A stretch of 64,000 nt of DNA from Microbacterium nymphoidis (GTDB lineage Bacteria; Actinomycetota; Actinomycetes; Actinomycetales; Microbacteriaceae). The DNA lies in contig NZ_JAJNOD010000002.1 of the NCBI RefSeq assembly GCF_021044885.1, positions 62,001-126,000 of the forward strand, given 5' to 3'. A model generated the notes under the pieces. The model was given only the letters and a program-made list of their open reading frames with translations, did no database searches and was not told where the DNA came from. Each line of letters opens with the position of its first letter. Position 1 is the first letter of the stretch. This document shows positions 32,806 through 41,048 of the stretch, one piece after another. Made by a program: the position numbers and the translations under genes.

Positions 32806-34608
32806 ATGCGCCGAATACTGGCGTCATCATTCATCGCTGCCGTTGTGGCCGCGGGAACCGCTCTCGCGGTGTCTCCCGCGGCGAACGCGGCCGAGCGACC
32901 GGTAGACATCACCAATCCGCAGGTGCTGCTCGGGGGCGTGCCCGTCGACCCGAGCACCCCGCTGGACACCGACGACGAGCTGCGCTTCCAGGCGGACTGG
33001 CACGTCGCCGGTCAGGTCAACGCCGGCGACACCTTCACGGTTCCGCTGCCGTCCAGCTTCGAGCTGGTGCAGTCCTCTCCGTTCTCGCTGATGGGCGAGA
33101 ACGGCACACCGATCGCGCACTGCGAGTACCAGGCCACGGCCATCCTCTGCACCTTCCTGCCCGACGGCCCGTATCGGGACCCGCAGGGCGACATCTGGTT
33201 CGTCGGCACTCTGGAGCAGACGGCCGAGGGTGAGCCCGGGCCGGTGTGGGAGGTCGGCGGCGAGCCGATCACGCTCCCCGTGCCCAGCCCCGCTGGTCCC
33301 GGATCGTGGTACCCCGGATTCGGAACCGACAAGTCCGGCACCGGCGAGATCATCGACGGCAAGGCCGTGCTCACGTGGAACGTCCTGCTCTGGCCGGGCA
33401 GCAGCCCCGATGACGGTCAGGCCGTGCGTCGATTCGATGTGAGCGACACGCTCACCTCCGCGTCGCCGAACCAGCCCCACACCCTGGTTCCGGGGTCCTT
33501 CGAGCTCACGCGCTACCAGCAGGACCCTACCGATCCCACGAAGGGGCTCATCGAGACCCGCATGATCCTCCCGCTGGACGGCAGCTACACGGCGGGCTAC
33601 CCGAACTACCTCGGTGAGACCTTCAGTGCACCGGTGGTGGATGATTCCGCCACCAGCTTCACCTTCTCGATCGACGACATGGCGTTCGGCTACCAGTACC
33701 GTCTGCGTTACACGTCGGTGGCCACCGGAGCCGTCTCCTTCGAGACCGACCTCTTCGCCAACGACGCTCTCGTCAACGGCGAGTCCAAGAGCGCCACCGT
33801 GACGCCGAAGGCGTTCGGCGGCGGTGGTGCCGACGCCGGTGAGTACACCTCTTTCGCAGTGTCGAAGCAGCTCACCAACAACTCCGGTGCGGTGCTCCCC
33901 GACAGCTACGAGCTCACGGCGACCTCCGGGGACGTCACCGAGACGATTGCGGTTCCCGCAGATGGCACGCTGGTGAACTCCGGCTACTACCCGGCGGGTG
34001 AACCCATCGTGCTGTGCGAGAACGTGCCTGCCGTCGACGAGGTCACCTGGAAGCCCTACACCATCACGGGCGAGGGGATCACCGGGCCCGACGCCAACGG
34101 CTGCTACACCCTGGTGGGGCCGGGCGGTCAGCGGGGCCAGATCGTGCTGACCAACATTGCGGAGGCCGTGACGCCGGAGCCGACCCCGACGCCCACCGTG
34201 ACCCCGACCCCGGAGCCCACGGTGACGCCGACCCCGGAGCCCACCGTGACCCCGGAGCCCACCGTGACGCCGGAACCCACCGTGACGCCGGAACCCACCG
34301 TGACGCCGGAGCCCACCGTGACGCCGGAGCCCACCGTGACGCCGGAGCCGACGGTGACACCGGAACCGACCGTCACACCGGAGCCGACCGTCACGACCGA
34401 GCCCACGACCACCCCGGAGCCCTCCGCCACGACGCCTGACGCGCCTGCGGCCACTCCGGCCACCACGAAGTCCGCGCCCCACGGCACAGCGCTGCCGACC
34501 ACCGGTGCCGACGGGAGCGTCCTCGGCGGCGGCGCGCTCGCGGCCGTCGTCCTGACGGTGCTGGGTGCCGCTCTGGTGATCGCGCGCCGACGCTCCACGG
34601 TCCGGTGA
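32806..34608 (+). CDS. LPTTG wall-anchored surface protein with TVTPEP stalk
   Basis: Secreted protein of 600 aa. Signal peptide about residues 1-28 (cut near ANAA-ERP). The large N-terminal part resembles Ig-like adhesin and collagen-binding domains (VNAGDTFTVPLPSSFEL; AVLTWNVLLW), followed by a Cys-containing domain of about 100 residues similar to DUF5979-type repeats. A stalk of repeating TVTPEP units (34190-34410) ends in the sorting signal LPTTGADGS, a hydrophobic stretch and RRRSTVR, so a sortase should link it to peptidoglycan. An adhesive or wall-decorating role is inferred. Confidence 0.85.
   Translation: MRRILASSFIAAVVAAGTALAVSPAANAAERPVDITNPQVLLGGVPVDPSTPLDTDDELRFQADWHVAGQVNAGDTFTVPLPSSFELVQSSPFSLMGENGTPIAHCEYQATAILCTFLPDGPYRDPQGDIWFVGTLEQTAEGEPGPVWEVGGEPITLPVPSPAGPGSWYPGFGTDKSGTGEIIDGKAVLTWNVLLWPGSSPDDGQAVRRFDVSDTLTSASPNQPHTLVPGSFELTRYQQDPTDPTKGLIETRMILPLDGSYTAGYPNYLGETFSAPVVDDSATSFTFSIDDMAFGYQYRLRYTSVATGAVSFETDLFANDALVNGESKSATVTPKAFGGGGADAGEYTSFAVSKQLTNNSGAVLPDSYELTATSGDVTETIAVPADGTLVNSGYYPAGEPIVLCENVPAVDEVTWKPYTITGEGITGPDANGCYTLVGPGGQRGQIVLTNIAEAVTPEPTPTPTVTPTPEPTVTPTPEPTVTPEPTVTPEPTVTPEPTVTPEPTVTPEPTVTPEPTVTPEPTVTPEPTVTTEPTTTPEPSATTPDAPAATPATTKSAPHGTALPTTGADGSVLGGGALAAVVLTVLGAALVIARRRSTVR
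34190..34410 (+). repeat. Coding 18-bp tandem repeat (TVTPEP stalk)
   Basis: About ten imperfect 18-bp units each encode Thr-Val-Thr-Pro-Glu-Pro; the 5' units include interrupted Thr-Pro-Thr-Pro variants. Synonymous variation between units shows the array is old rather than freshly expanded. Confidence 0.9.
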
Positions 34609-34663
34609 GTCCGGCTGTTCCGTTGAGCCGGCTCACTCCCTAGCCGACGGAACTGAATCACGA

Positions 34664-34707
34664 AAGACGTGCCCCGGAGCCGCGAGAGCGGCTCCGGGGC
34701 ACGTCTT
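34664..34707 (+). terminator. Terminator after the surface-protein gene
   Basis: Perfect 20-bp arms (34664-34683 and 34688-34707) around a GAGA loop, 55 bp after the stop and 32 bp before the CoA-transferase start. Confidence 0.85.
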
Positions 34708-34738
34708 CTGTACGAGGGGCCTCGGAGTACCATGTCGC

Positions 34739-35956
34739 ATGTTCGAGCCGTCAGATCTGGAAACTGTTCCGCAGCCGCCCCTCGCCGGTGTCAGGGTCCT
34801 CGACGTGTCCACGCTGTTCGCCGGTCCGCTCGCCGCCACGTTCCTCGGCGACTTCGGTGCGGAGGTCACGAAGATCGAGCACCCGCGCCGACCCGACGCC
34901 GCACGGGGGCACGGCCCGGCGAAGGATGGCGTCAACCTGTGGTGGAAGACGCTGGGACGCAACAAGCGCAACCTCACGCTCGACCTCAGCATGGCCGAGG
35001 GGGCGGAGATCCTGCTGCGTCTGGTCGCCGAGGCCGACGTGATGATCGAGAACTTCCGGCCGGGCACCCTGGAGCGGTGGGGGCTGTCACCGGAACGGCT
35101 GTTCGCCGCCAACCCACGCCTCGTGCTGGCGCGCGTGACAGCGTTCGGTCAGATCGGTCCGTACGCCGGGCGGCCCGGTTTCGGGTCGCTTGCCGAGGCC
35201 ATGAGCGGGTTCGCCGCGCTCACCGGTGCCCCCGATGGCCCGCCCACCCTTCCTCCGTTCGGACTCGCAGACGGGATCACGGCGCTGGCCACGGCCTTCG
35301 CGGTCATGGCGACGCTGCGCGCCACCGAGCGTGACGGGGTGGGCCAGGTGGTCGACATGGCGATCATCGAGCCGATCCTCATGCTGCTCGGTGGTCAGAT
35401 CACGGCATGGGATCAGCTCGGGATCGTGCAGCCGCGCACCGGCAACCGTTCCGTCAACAATGCACCGCGCAACGTCTACCGCAGCCGGGACGGTGTGTGG
35501 CTGGCGGTATCGACCAGCTCCCAGTCGATCGCCGAACGGGTGATGCGGCTGGTGGGTCGCGCTGACCTCACCGAGGAGAGCTGGTTCTCCACCGGTCACG
35601 AGCGCGCGCAGCACGCCGACGAACTCGACGACGCGGTGCAGCAGTGGATCGGTGCGCGCGACGCGGATGAGGTGATCTCCCGCTTCGAGGAGGTGTCCGC
35701 GGCGATCGCGGCGGTGTCCGACGTGCGCGGGGTGGTCGCCGATCCGCAGTACACTGCACTGGGGACGGTGACTCGCGTCGCCGACCCGGATTTCGGTGAT
35801 GTGGCGATGCAGAACGTGCTGTTCCGGCTCTCCCGCACCCCGGGCTCGATCCGCTGGACCGGCCGGGCGCACGGCGCGGATACGCACGAGGTGCTGTCGG
35901 ATCTCGGTCTCAGCGACGCCGAGATCCGCGACCTCACGCAACGGGGTGTCGTATGA
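34739..35956 (+). CDS. CaiB/BaiF family III CoA-transferase
   Basis: CoA-transferase of 405 aa. N-terminal LAGVRVLDVSTLFAGPLAA and KIEHPRRPDAAR are family hallmarks. The likely catalytic Asp is in PPFGLADGITAL, and VDMAIIEPIL follows. It acts by exchanging CoA between an acyl-CoA and a free acid. ATGA overlap with the CitE-like lyase suggests they act on one substrate: activation of an acid followed by cleavage, as in citramalate or itaconate routes (inference). There is no hydratase here to confirm this. Confidence 0.88.
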   Translation: MFEPSDLETVPQPPLAGVRVLDVSTLFAGPLAATFLGDFGAEVTKIEHPRRPDAARGHGPAKDGVNLWWKTLGRNKRNLTLDLSMAEGAEILLRLVAEADVMIENFRPGTLERWGLSPERLFAANPRLVLARVTAFGQIGPYAGRPGFGSLAEAMSGFAALTGAPDGPPTLPPFGLADGITALATAFAVMATLRATERDGVGQVVDMAIIEPILMLLGGQITAWDQLGIVQPRTGNRSVNNAPRNVYRSRDGVWLAVSTSSQSIAERVMRLVGRADLTEESWFSTGHERAQHADELDDAVQQWIGARDADEVISRFEEVSAAIAAVSDVRGVVADPQYTALGTVTRVADPDFGDVAMQNVLFRLSRTPGSIRWTGRAHGADTHEVLSDLGLSDAEIRDLTQRGVV

Positions 35957-36753
35957 CCCGCCTCACCGGGCTCTACGTGCCCGGCGATCGCCCGGAACGG
36001 TTCGAGAAAGCTGTCAGCAGCGGTGCGGACCTCGTGGTGTTCGACCTGGAAGACGCCGTCCCGCCGACGGCCAAGCTCCAGGCGCGATCCCACGTGCTGG
36101 CCTGGCTGGAGCAGCATGCCACGACTCTGACGGTGGATGTGGAGGTGCGGGTCAACGCCGGGGACATCGACGATCTCAGCGCCCTGGCTGAACTCCCGTC
36201 GTCCGTCGGCGTCCGGCTGCCGAAGACCGAGGACGTCGGCCTGCTGGACGCGGTGAGCGAGCTCATCGGCCGCCGGCCGCTCACCGCGTTGCTGGAATCC
36301 GCCCGCGCCGTGCTCGAAGCCCGCGCCATCGCCGAGCACCCTGCGGTCACGGCGATCGCACTCGGCGAGAGCGATCTTCGCAGCCAGCTCGGGGGAGCGG
36401 AGCCCGTCCTGGACCACGCCCGGCTCACCGCGGTGTACGCGGCGCGGGCGGCCGGCCTCGACGCACCCATGATCTCGGTGTTCCCCCGGATCGCCGACGA
36501 ACCCGGGCTCATCGCCGACACCCGCCGCGGGGCGGATCTCGGCCTGGTGGGCCGGATGGCGGTACATCCGCGCCAGCTCGCGCCCATCCGGGCGGTGTTC
36601 GCACCCACACCGGAGGAAGTGGCCTGGGCGCACGAGGTGCAGGCTGCCCTGCACGTCGGCGGGGTGGCGACGCTGCGCAGCGGGGAGATGGTGGATCCGG
36701 CGATGCAGGGCCGCGCGAACGCCATCCTGCGGGCCGCGGGCGAGAGCGGTTGA
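35953..36753 (+). CDS. HpcH/HpaI aldolase / CitE-type acyl-CoA lyase
   Basis: Lyase of 266 aa. The CitE signature LYVPGDRPERFEKAVSSGAD is followed by LVVFDLEDAVPP with the metal-binding acidic residues; IALGESDLRSQLGG and KTEDVGLL are the other conserved segments. It should cleave or form 3-hydroxyacyl-CoA thioesters (citryl-, malyl- or citramalyl-CoA). Its stop codon overlaps the -35 box of the following LacI operon. Confidence 0.85.
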   Translation: MTRLTGLYVPGDRPERFEKAVSSGADLVVFDLEDAVPPTAKLQARSHVLAWLEQHATTLTVDVEVRVNAGDIDDLSALAELPSSVGVRLPKTEDVGLLDAVSELIGRRPLTALLESARAVLEARAIAEHPAVTAIALGESDLRSQLGGAEPVLDHARLTAVYAARAAGLDAPMISVFPRIADEPGLIADTRRGADLGLVGRMAVHPRQLAPIRAVFAPTPEEVAWAHEVQAALHVGGVATLRSGEMVDPAMQGRANAILRAAGESG

Positions 36754-36779
36754 CAACCCGGCCTCGGCGCCCCTAAGGT
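36750..36779 (+). promoter_or_regulatory. Promoter of the LacI/ARH operon
   Basis: A perfect TTGACA (36750-36755) overlapping the citE stop and TAAGGT (36774-36779) are spaced by 18 bp. A transcript would start about 36786, just upstream of two LacI operators, so repressors there would block initiation or elongation. Confidence 0.55.
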
Positions 36780-36804
36780 CTCTGGACCACACGAACGCCG
36801 GATT

Positions 36805-36818
36805 TGGAAACGTTTCCA
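36805..36818. promoter_or_regulatory. LacI-family operator 1 (perfect palindrome)
   Basis: TGGAAACGTTTCCA is a perfect 14-bp palindrome with the central CG typical of LacI/GalR sites. It is 50 bp before the lacI-type start and its centre is 25 bp from operator 2, placing the two on nearly opposite or adjacent faces for cooperative binding. Confidence 0.85.
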
Positions 36819-36829
36819 TCTGCGGCCTA

Positions 36830-36843
36830 TGGAAACGTTTACA
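36830..36843. promoter_or_regulatory. LacI-family operator 2
   Basis: TGGAAACGTTTACA differs from operator 1 at one position. Together the pair indicates autoregulation and control of the downstream importer and ARH genes. Confidence 0.8.
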
Positions 36844-36867
36844 GGCAACAGCTCGACGAGGAGCACG

Positions 36868-37890
36868 ATGGGCGACAAACCGACACTTCACGAGGTGGCC
36901 GCGACCGCGGGCGTTTCGCTCGCGTCGGCATCACGAGCCCTCACGGGACGCTCCGCGAGTCCCGACATGGTGCGCCGGGTTCGCCAGGCGGCCAAGAGCA
37001 TCGGCTACCTGCCCGACGCCACGGCGCGCCAGCTGCGTCTGGGGGGACGGCGCCAGGTCGTCTTCGCCGTGGACGACATCGGAAACCCGAACTACGTGCA
37101 GATGCTCCGCGCGATCGAGGCCGAACTCGGCGACACGATCCGGCTGAGCGTGTCTGCCACGGGCCGCGGTCCGGATCAGACCGTCGAGCTGGTCCGCAGT
37201 CTCAGCATGGGCGCGGGCGACGGCCTGATCATCTCGCCGCTGCGAGTATCGCCGGCGCTGCGCCAGGCGCTGTCCGAGACCGTCGTCCCGGTGGTGGTGA
37301 TCGGAAACCTGCACTCCGATCTCGGGATCGACTCCGTCTTCGTGGACTCGTCCGCCGCCATCGGCATGATCATCGACCACCTGGTCTCGCTGGGTCGCAC
37401 GCGCATCGGCGCGATCCACGGACCCGGCAACACCAACCCCGGTGCCGCACGTCGTGCCGGCTTCGTCGCCGCCATGAAGCGTCACGGTCTGGCGGTGCCG
37501 GAGCACGCGCAGATCACCGCCCGCGACTTCACCTCCGCTGCCGGCGTCGACGCGGGAACCGAGCTGCTGACCCGCTGCCGGCAGGCCGGGGTCCAGCTCG
37601 ACGCCATCGTCGCGGTCAACGACCTGATCGGCATCGGCGCCATCCACGCAGCGCACCGGCTGGGCCTTCGGGTACCCGCCGACCTCGCCATCACCGGCAT
37701 CGACGACACCGAGCTCGCGGCCATCTATCTGCCCGGTCTCACCACCGTCTCCCTGCAGTCCGCCGATCGTGGCCGTCTGGCCGCGCGCATGCTGCTGTCG
37801 CGCTTCTCCGATCCCACCCGTTCCGCACAGCACGCGACCGTCGAGGCTACCCTCGTCGTCCGCGGCTCGACCTCACCGGAGGCGTCATGA
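36868..37890 (+). CDS. LacI-family transcriptional regulator
   Basis: Regulator of 340 aa. The N-terminal helix-turn-helix is TLHEVAATAGVSLASASRAL, followed by a hinge and a periplasmic-binding-protein-like ligand domain (VVFAVDDIGNPNYVQML; GIDDTELAAIYLPGLTTV). ATG 36868 has CGAGGAG at good spacing; an ATG at 36829 would lie within the operator region. It ends in an ATGA overlap with the first permease. It probably binds the twin palindromes upstream and releases them when a sugar-like ligand arrives. Confidence 0.92.
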   Translation: MGDKPTLHEVAATAGVSLASASRALTGRSASPDMVRRVRQAAKSIGYLPDATARQLRLGGRRQVVFAVDDIGNPNYVQMLRAIEAELGDTIRLSVSATGRGPDQTVELVRSLSMGAGDGLIISPLRVSPALRQALSETVVPVVVIGNLHSDLGIDSVFVDSSAAIGMIIDHLVSLGRTRIGAIHGPGNTNPGAARRAGFVAAMKRHGLAVPEHAQITARDFTSAAGVDAGTELLTRCRQAGVQLDAIVAVNDLIGIGAIHAAHRLGLRVPADLAITGIDDTELAAIYLPGLTTVSLQSADRGRLAARMLLSRFSDPTRSAQHATVEATLVVRGSTSPEAS

Positions 37891-38804
37891 GCGCACCGAC
37901 AGCGACCGCCCGCCGGGGCGGGCTGGCCCGCACCCGACGCAACGAGGCGATCGCGCTGGCGATCCCCACGGTCCTTCCCATCCTGATCCTGAGCGTCGTC
38001 CCGCTGTTCATCGGCGTGGCGACGGCGTTCACGGATTCGCGGCTGGCTCGCAACCACGACACCCAGTTCGTGGGGCTGAAGAACTTCATCGACCTCGGTT
38101 CGGACACGCAGTTCTGGCAGTCGTTCGGAATCGGCATGATCTGGGCCGTCACGGTCACCGCGCTGCAGCTGATCGGCGGGCTGTGCCTCGCGCTGCTGCT
38201 GAACACCGACATGAAGTTCCGCGGCATCACGCGAGTTCTCGCCCTCATTCCCTGGGCCATGCCACCCGTGGTGGTCGCCGTGATGTGGCAGATGATCTAC
38301 TCGCCCACCAACGGACCCCTGAACTGGCTGATCGAGACGCTGGGGGGTCCGGCCAACATCAACTGGCTCGGTGACTTTTCCCTGGCCCTGCCCGCCGTGA
38401 TCCTCGTGGGCGTGTGGGTCGGCATGCCGCAGAACACCGTGGTGCTGCTCGCCGGCCTGCAGAACGTCCCCGGAGAGCTGCAGGAGGCGGCGGCGGTCGA
38501 CGGCGCGAGCGCCTGGCAGCGCTTCTTCCACGTCACCCTTCCCGCATTGCGGCCGGTGATCTTCTCCATCGCCAGCCTGAGCTTCATCTGGAACTTCAAC
38601 TCCTTCGGCATCGTCTACGTGATGACCGAGGGCGGCCCGGGAGGCCGCACCATGCTGCCGATGCTGTTCACCTACCTCGAGGCGTTCAAGTCGCGCAACA
38701 CCGGTAGCGCCGCCGCAATGGGAGACGTCATCGTCGTCTTCCTCGTCGCGATCCTGACCGTTGCGCTGTGGCGCCAGCTGCGTTCAGACAGGAGCGAGTC
38801 ATGA
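37887..38804 (+). CDS. CUT1 ABC transporter permease (MalF type) of the ARH operon
   Basis: Permease of 305 aa with six hydrophobic segments after an Arg-rich N terminus and the EAA loop ELQEAAAVDGASAWQRFFHV near residues 195-215. Coupled by ATGA at both ends, to the LacI gene before it and the MalG-type permease after it. Confidence 0.9.
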   Translation: MSAPTATARRGGLARTRRNEAIALAIPTVLPILILSVVPLFIGVATAFTDSRLARNHDTQFVGLKNFIDLGSDTQFWQSFGIGMIWAVTVTALQLIGGLCLALLLNTDMKFRGITRVLALIPWAMPPVVVAVMWQMIYSPTNGPLNWLIETLGGPANINWLGDFSLALPAVILVGVWVGMPQNTVVLLAGLQNVPGELQEAAAVDGASAWQRFFHVTLPALRPVIFSIASLSFIWNFNSFGIVYVMTEGGPGGRTMLPMLFTYLEAFKSRNTGSAAAMGDVIVVFLVAILTVALWRQLRSDRSES

Positions 38805-39646
38805 GTTCACGCGTCGCGCGTCGCCGCACGGTACGCACCCTGCAGTATCTCGCTCTCGCCGGATTCCTGATCTTCCTCGGCTTCCCGCTGCTGTGGTTGC
38901 TCTCGACCGCTTTCAAGTCGTCGGCGGAGATCAACTCGCTCTCGGTCAACCTGATCCCTGCGCAGCCGACGATCGACAACTTCATCGCCGCGTTCGAACG
39001 TCAGGGGCTGCCCCTGGCGGCGTGGAACAGCCTGGTCGTTGCGGTTGCCACGACGATCCTCACCACCGCCATCTCCATCCCCGGTGCCTACGTGATGGCC
39101 CGGTACAAGGGCCGCATGCGGGCGGTGGGCGTGGGCTACATCCTGGTGAGTCAGATCTTCCCGGTGATCCTCGTGATCATCCCGCTGTTCTTCATCCTGC
39201 GAAGCGCGGGACTCGTGGATTCGCTCATCGGCCTCATCGTCGTCTACACCGTCTACACGCTGCCGTTCTCGCTGTGGATGCTCCAGGGATACGTCTCGGC
39301 GATCCCGTTCGACATCGAGGAAGCTGCCTCCATCGACGGAGCGTCGAAGTTCACGGCGATGCGGACCATCGTCTTCCCGCTGCTGATGCCGGGCATCGTA
39401 GCGACGGCGATGTTCAGCTTCGTGTCGGCGTACAACGAGTTCTTCTTCGCCCTCGTGCTCCTGCAGTCTCCGGAGCACTACACGCTCCCCATCGCGCTGG
39501 CGACATTCGTCGGCGGCGAAGGGAAGGTCGCCGTCGGTCCGCTCGCCGCCGGCGCACTCCTGGCCAGCATCCCCAGCATCATCTTCTTCTCGCTGCTGCA
39601 GAAGCGCCTCGCCAAGGGGCTCATCTCCGGTGCCGTGAAGGGCTGA
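38801..39646 (+). CDS. CUT1 ABC transporter permease (MalG type) of the ARH operon
   Basis: Permease of 281 aa with six membrane segments and the EAA loop DIEEAASIDGASKFTAMRTI near residues 170-190. RBS AGGAGCGAG lies in the end of the preceding gene. No ATP-binding gene accompanies it, so an ATPase encoded elsewhere must power the importer. Confidence 0.9.
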   Translation: MSSRVARRRTVRTLQYLALAGFLIFLGFPLLWLLSTAFKSSAEINSLSVNLIPAQPTIDNFIAAFERQGLPLAAWNSLVVAVATTILTTAISIPGAYVMARYKGRMRAVGVGYILVSQIFPVILVIIPLFFILRSAGLVDSLIGLIVVYTVYTLPFSLWMLQGYVSAIPFDIEEAASIDGASKFTAMRTIVFPLLMPGIVATAMFSFVSAYNEFFFALVLLQSPEHYTLPIALATFVGGEGKVAVGPLAAGALLASIPSIIFFSLLQKRLAKGLISGAVKG

Positions 39647-39691
39647 CCTGCACCACCCACACGTTCCACAATCACAAGGAAGAGGAAAGAA

Positions 39692-40999
39692 GTGAACAAG
39701 CTCCACCGTTCAGCAGTGCTGCTCGCGGCGGCCTCCGTCACGGCACTCGCACTCACCTCCTGCTCGCCCGGCTCGTCCGACCCGGGCAGCAGCGGGGCAG
39801 CCACCGGGGATCCGGCCTCTCCGGTCGAGATCACGTTCCAGTCGTTCTCCGACCAGCCGGCCGCCATCGCGGCGACCAAGGAGATCGTCGATGCGTTCAA
39901 CGCCGACAACCCCGGTATCACCGTCAAGATCGTGCAGGCTCCCACCGACAGCCTCGACGACAAGCTCACCACCCAGTTCGTGGGAGGCGTGGCGCCCGAC
40001 ATCATCCACTACGAGGTCCTCGGTATCGTGCCGTTCGCGAAGGACGGCTATCTCGCTGACCTGTCCGGCCTCCTGAGCAAGGACACCATCTCCGACATCG
40101 ACCCCGGTGTTCTGGACTCGGTCACCGTCGACGACCAGATGATCGGCGCTCCCACCGAACTGCAGACCTACGTCGTGTTCGCCAACAAGAAGCTGCTCGA
40201 AGCCGCGGGCGTGACCGTGCCGACCGGTGACTCCATGACCTGGGACGAGCTGGCCGAGATCGCGAAGGCCACCACGGCCGGGGACGTCCACGGCATCACG
40301 TGGGGCATGAAGAGCCCCACGGCGGCGTTCATGAGCCTGGGCATGGGCTTCGGCTCCACCTATTTCACCGGCAAGGGCGACGACATGAAGGTCGAGGTCA
40401 GCGATGCCGACCTCGAAGTCCCCAACCGCGTGAAGGCCATGATCGACGCCGGATCGGTGGACCCGATCGGTGTGACCCAGTCCGGTTCCGAGGTGCTCGC
40501 CACGTTCTACGCGGGCAAGGCCGCGATGACGGTCCAGGGCTCGTATCAGATCGCCAACATCGCCGCCGACGCCCCGGCCGACATGGACTGGGTCGTGCTG
40601 CCGCCGCTGGCAGGCAGCAAGGGCGCCGTCCAGGCCGCGAACCCGCAGACGCTCTCGATCAACATCGACTCCGAGCACCAGGAGGAGGCGGCGAAGTTCA
40701 TCGACTACTTCATGTCCACCGACAACCTGGTGAAGATGAACATCGCTGACGGACTCATCCCCACCACGAAGTCCGCACGTGCGGCGCTGGAGGAGCAGAC
40801 CCAGGAGCAGAACGGCTGGCCCGCCATCATGACCTCGGCTGAAGGTCTCGCCGGTCCGGTCTTCCTGCAGGCGAACGGCTTCGTGCGCTGGAAGGACACC
40901 GTCGCCACCCCCGGGTTCCAGAAGTTCCTGGGCGGGGAGATCGACGACGCACAGCTGAAGTCCGAGCTCGACACCGGTTGGGCGCAGGTCAACGGTTGA
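39692..40999 (+). CDS. ABC transporter substrate-binding lipoprotein of the ARH operon
   Basis: Solute-binding protein (family 1) of 435 aa. Signal peptide with lipobox LTSC, Cys24 predicted lipidated. The N-terminal lobe begins VEITFQSFSDQPAAIAAT, and APTELQTYVVFANKKLLEAAG is the conserved central block. GTG start with AGAGGAAAG upstream. It delivers the unknown substrate to the two permeases; four glycohydrolase genes follow, so the ligand may carry a ribosyl or similar N-/O-glycosidic group (inference). Confidence 0.88.
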   Translation: MNKLHRSAVLLAAASVTALALTSCSPGSSDPGSSGAATGDPASPVEITFQSFSDQPAAIAATKEIVDAFNADNPGITVKIVQAPTDSLDDKLTTQFVGGVAPDIIHYEVLGIVPFAKDGYLADLSGLLSKDTISDIDPGVLDSVTVDDQMIGAPTELQTYVVFANKKLLEAAGVTVPTGDSMTWDELAEIAKATTAGDVHGITWGMKSPTAAFMSLGMGFGSTYFTGKGDDMKVEVSDADLEVPNRVKAMIDAGSVDPIGVTQSGSEVLATFYAGKAAMTVQGSYQIANIAADAPADMDWVVLPPLAGSKGAVQAANPQTLSINIDSEHQEEAAKFIDYFMSTDNLVKMNIADGLIPTTKSARAALEEQTQEQNGWPAIMTSAEGLAGPVFLQANGFVRWKDTVATPGFQKFLGGEIDDAQLKSELDTGWAQVNG

Positions 41000-41048
41000 C
41001 ACCGGGTGGTGGGCCCGCGTGGCCCACCACCCCGCTGAGAGGAATGGC

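Noticed and set aside
36829..36867. Earlier ATG for the LacI-type regulator at 36829
   Set aside because: It lies inside the operator region, has no RBS and would place 13 unrelated residues before the helix-turn-helix.
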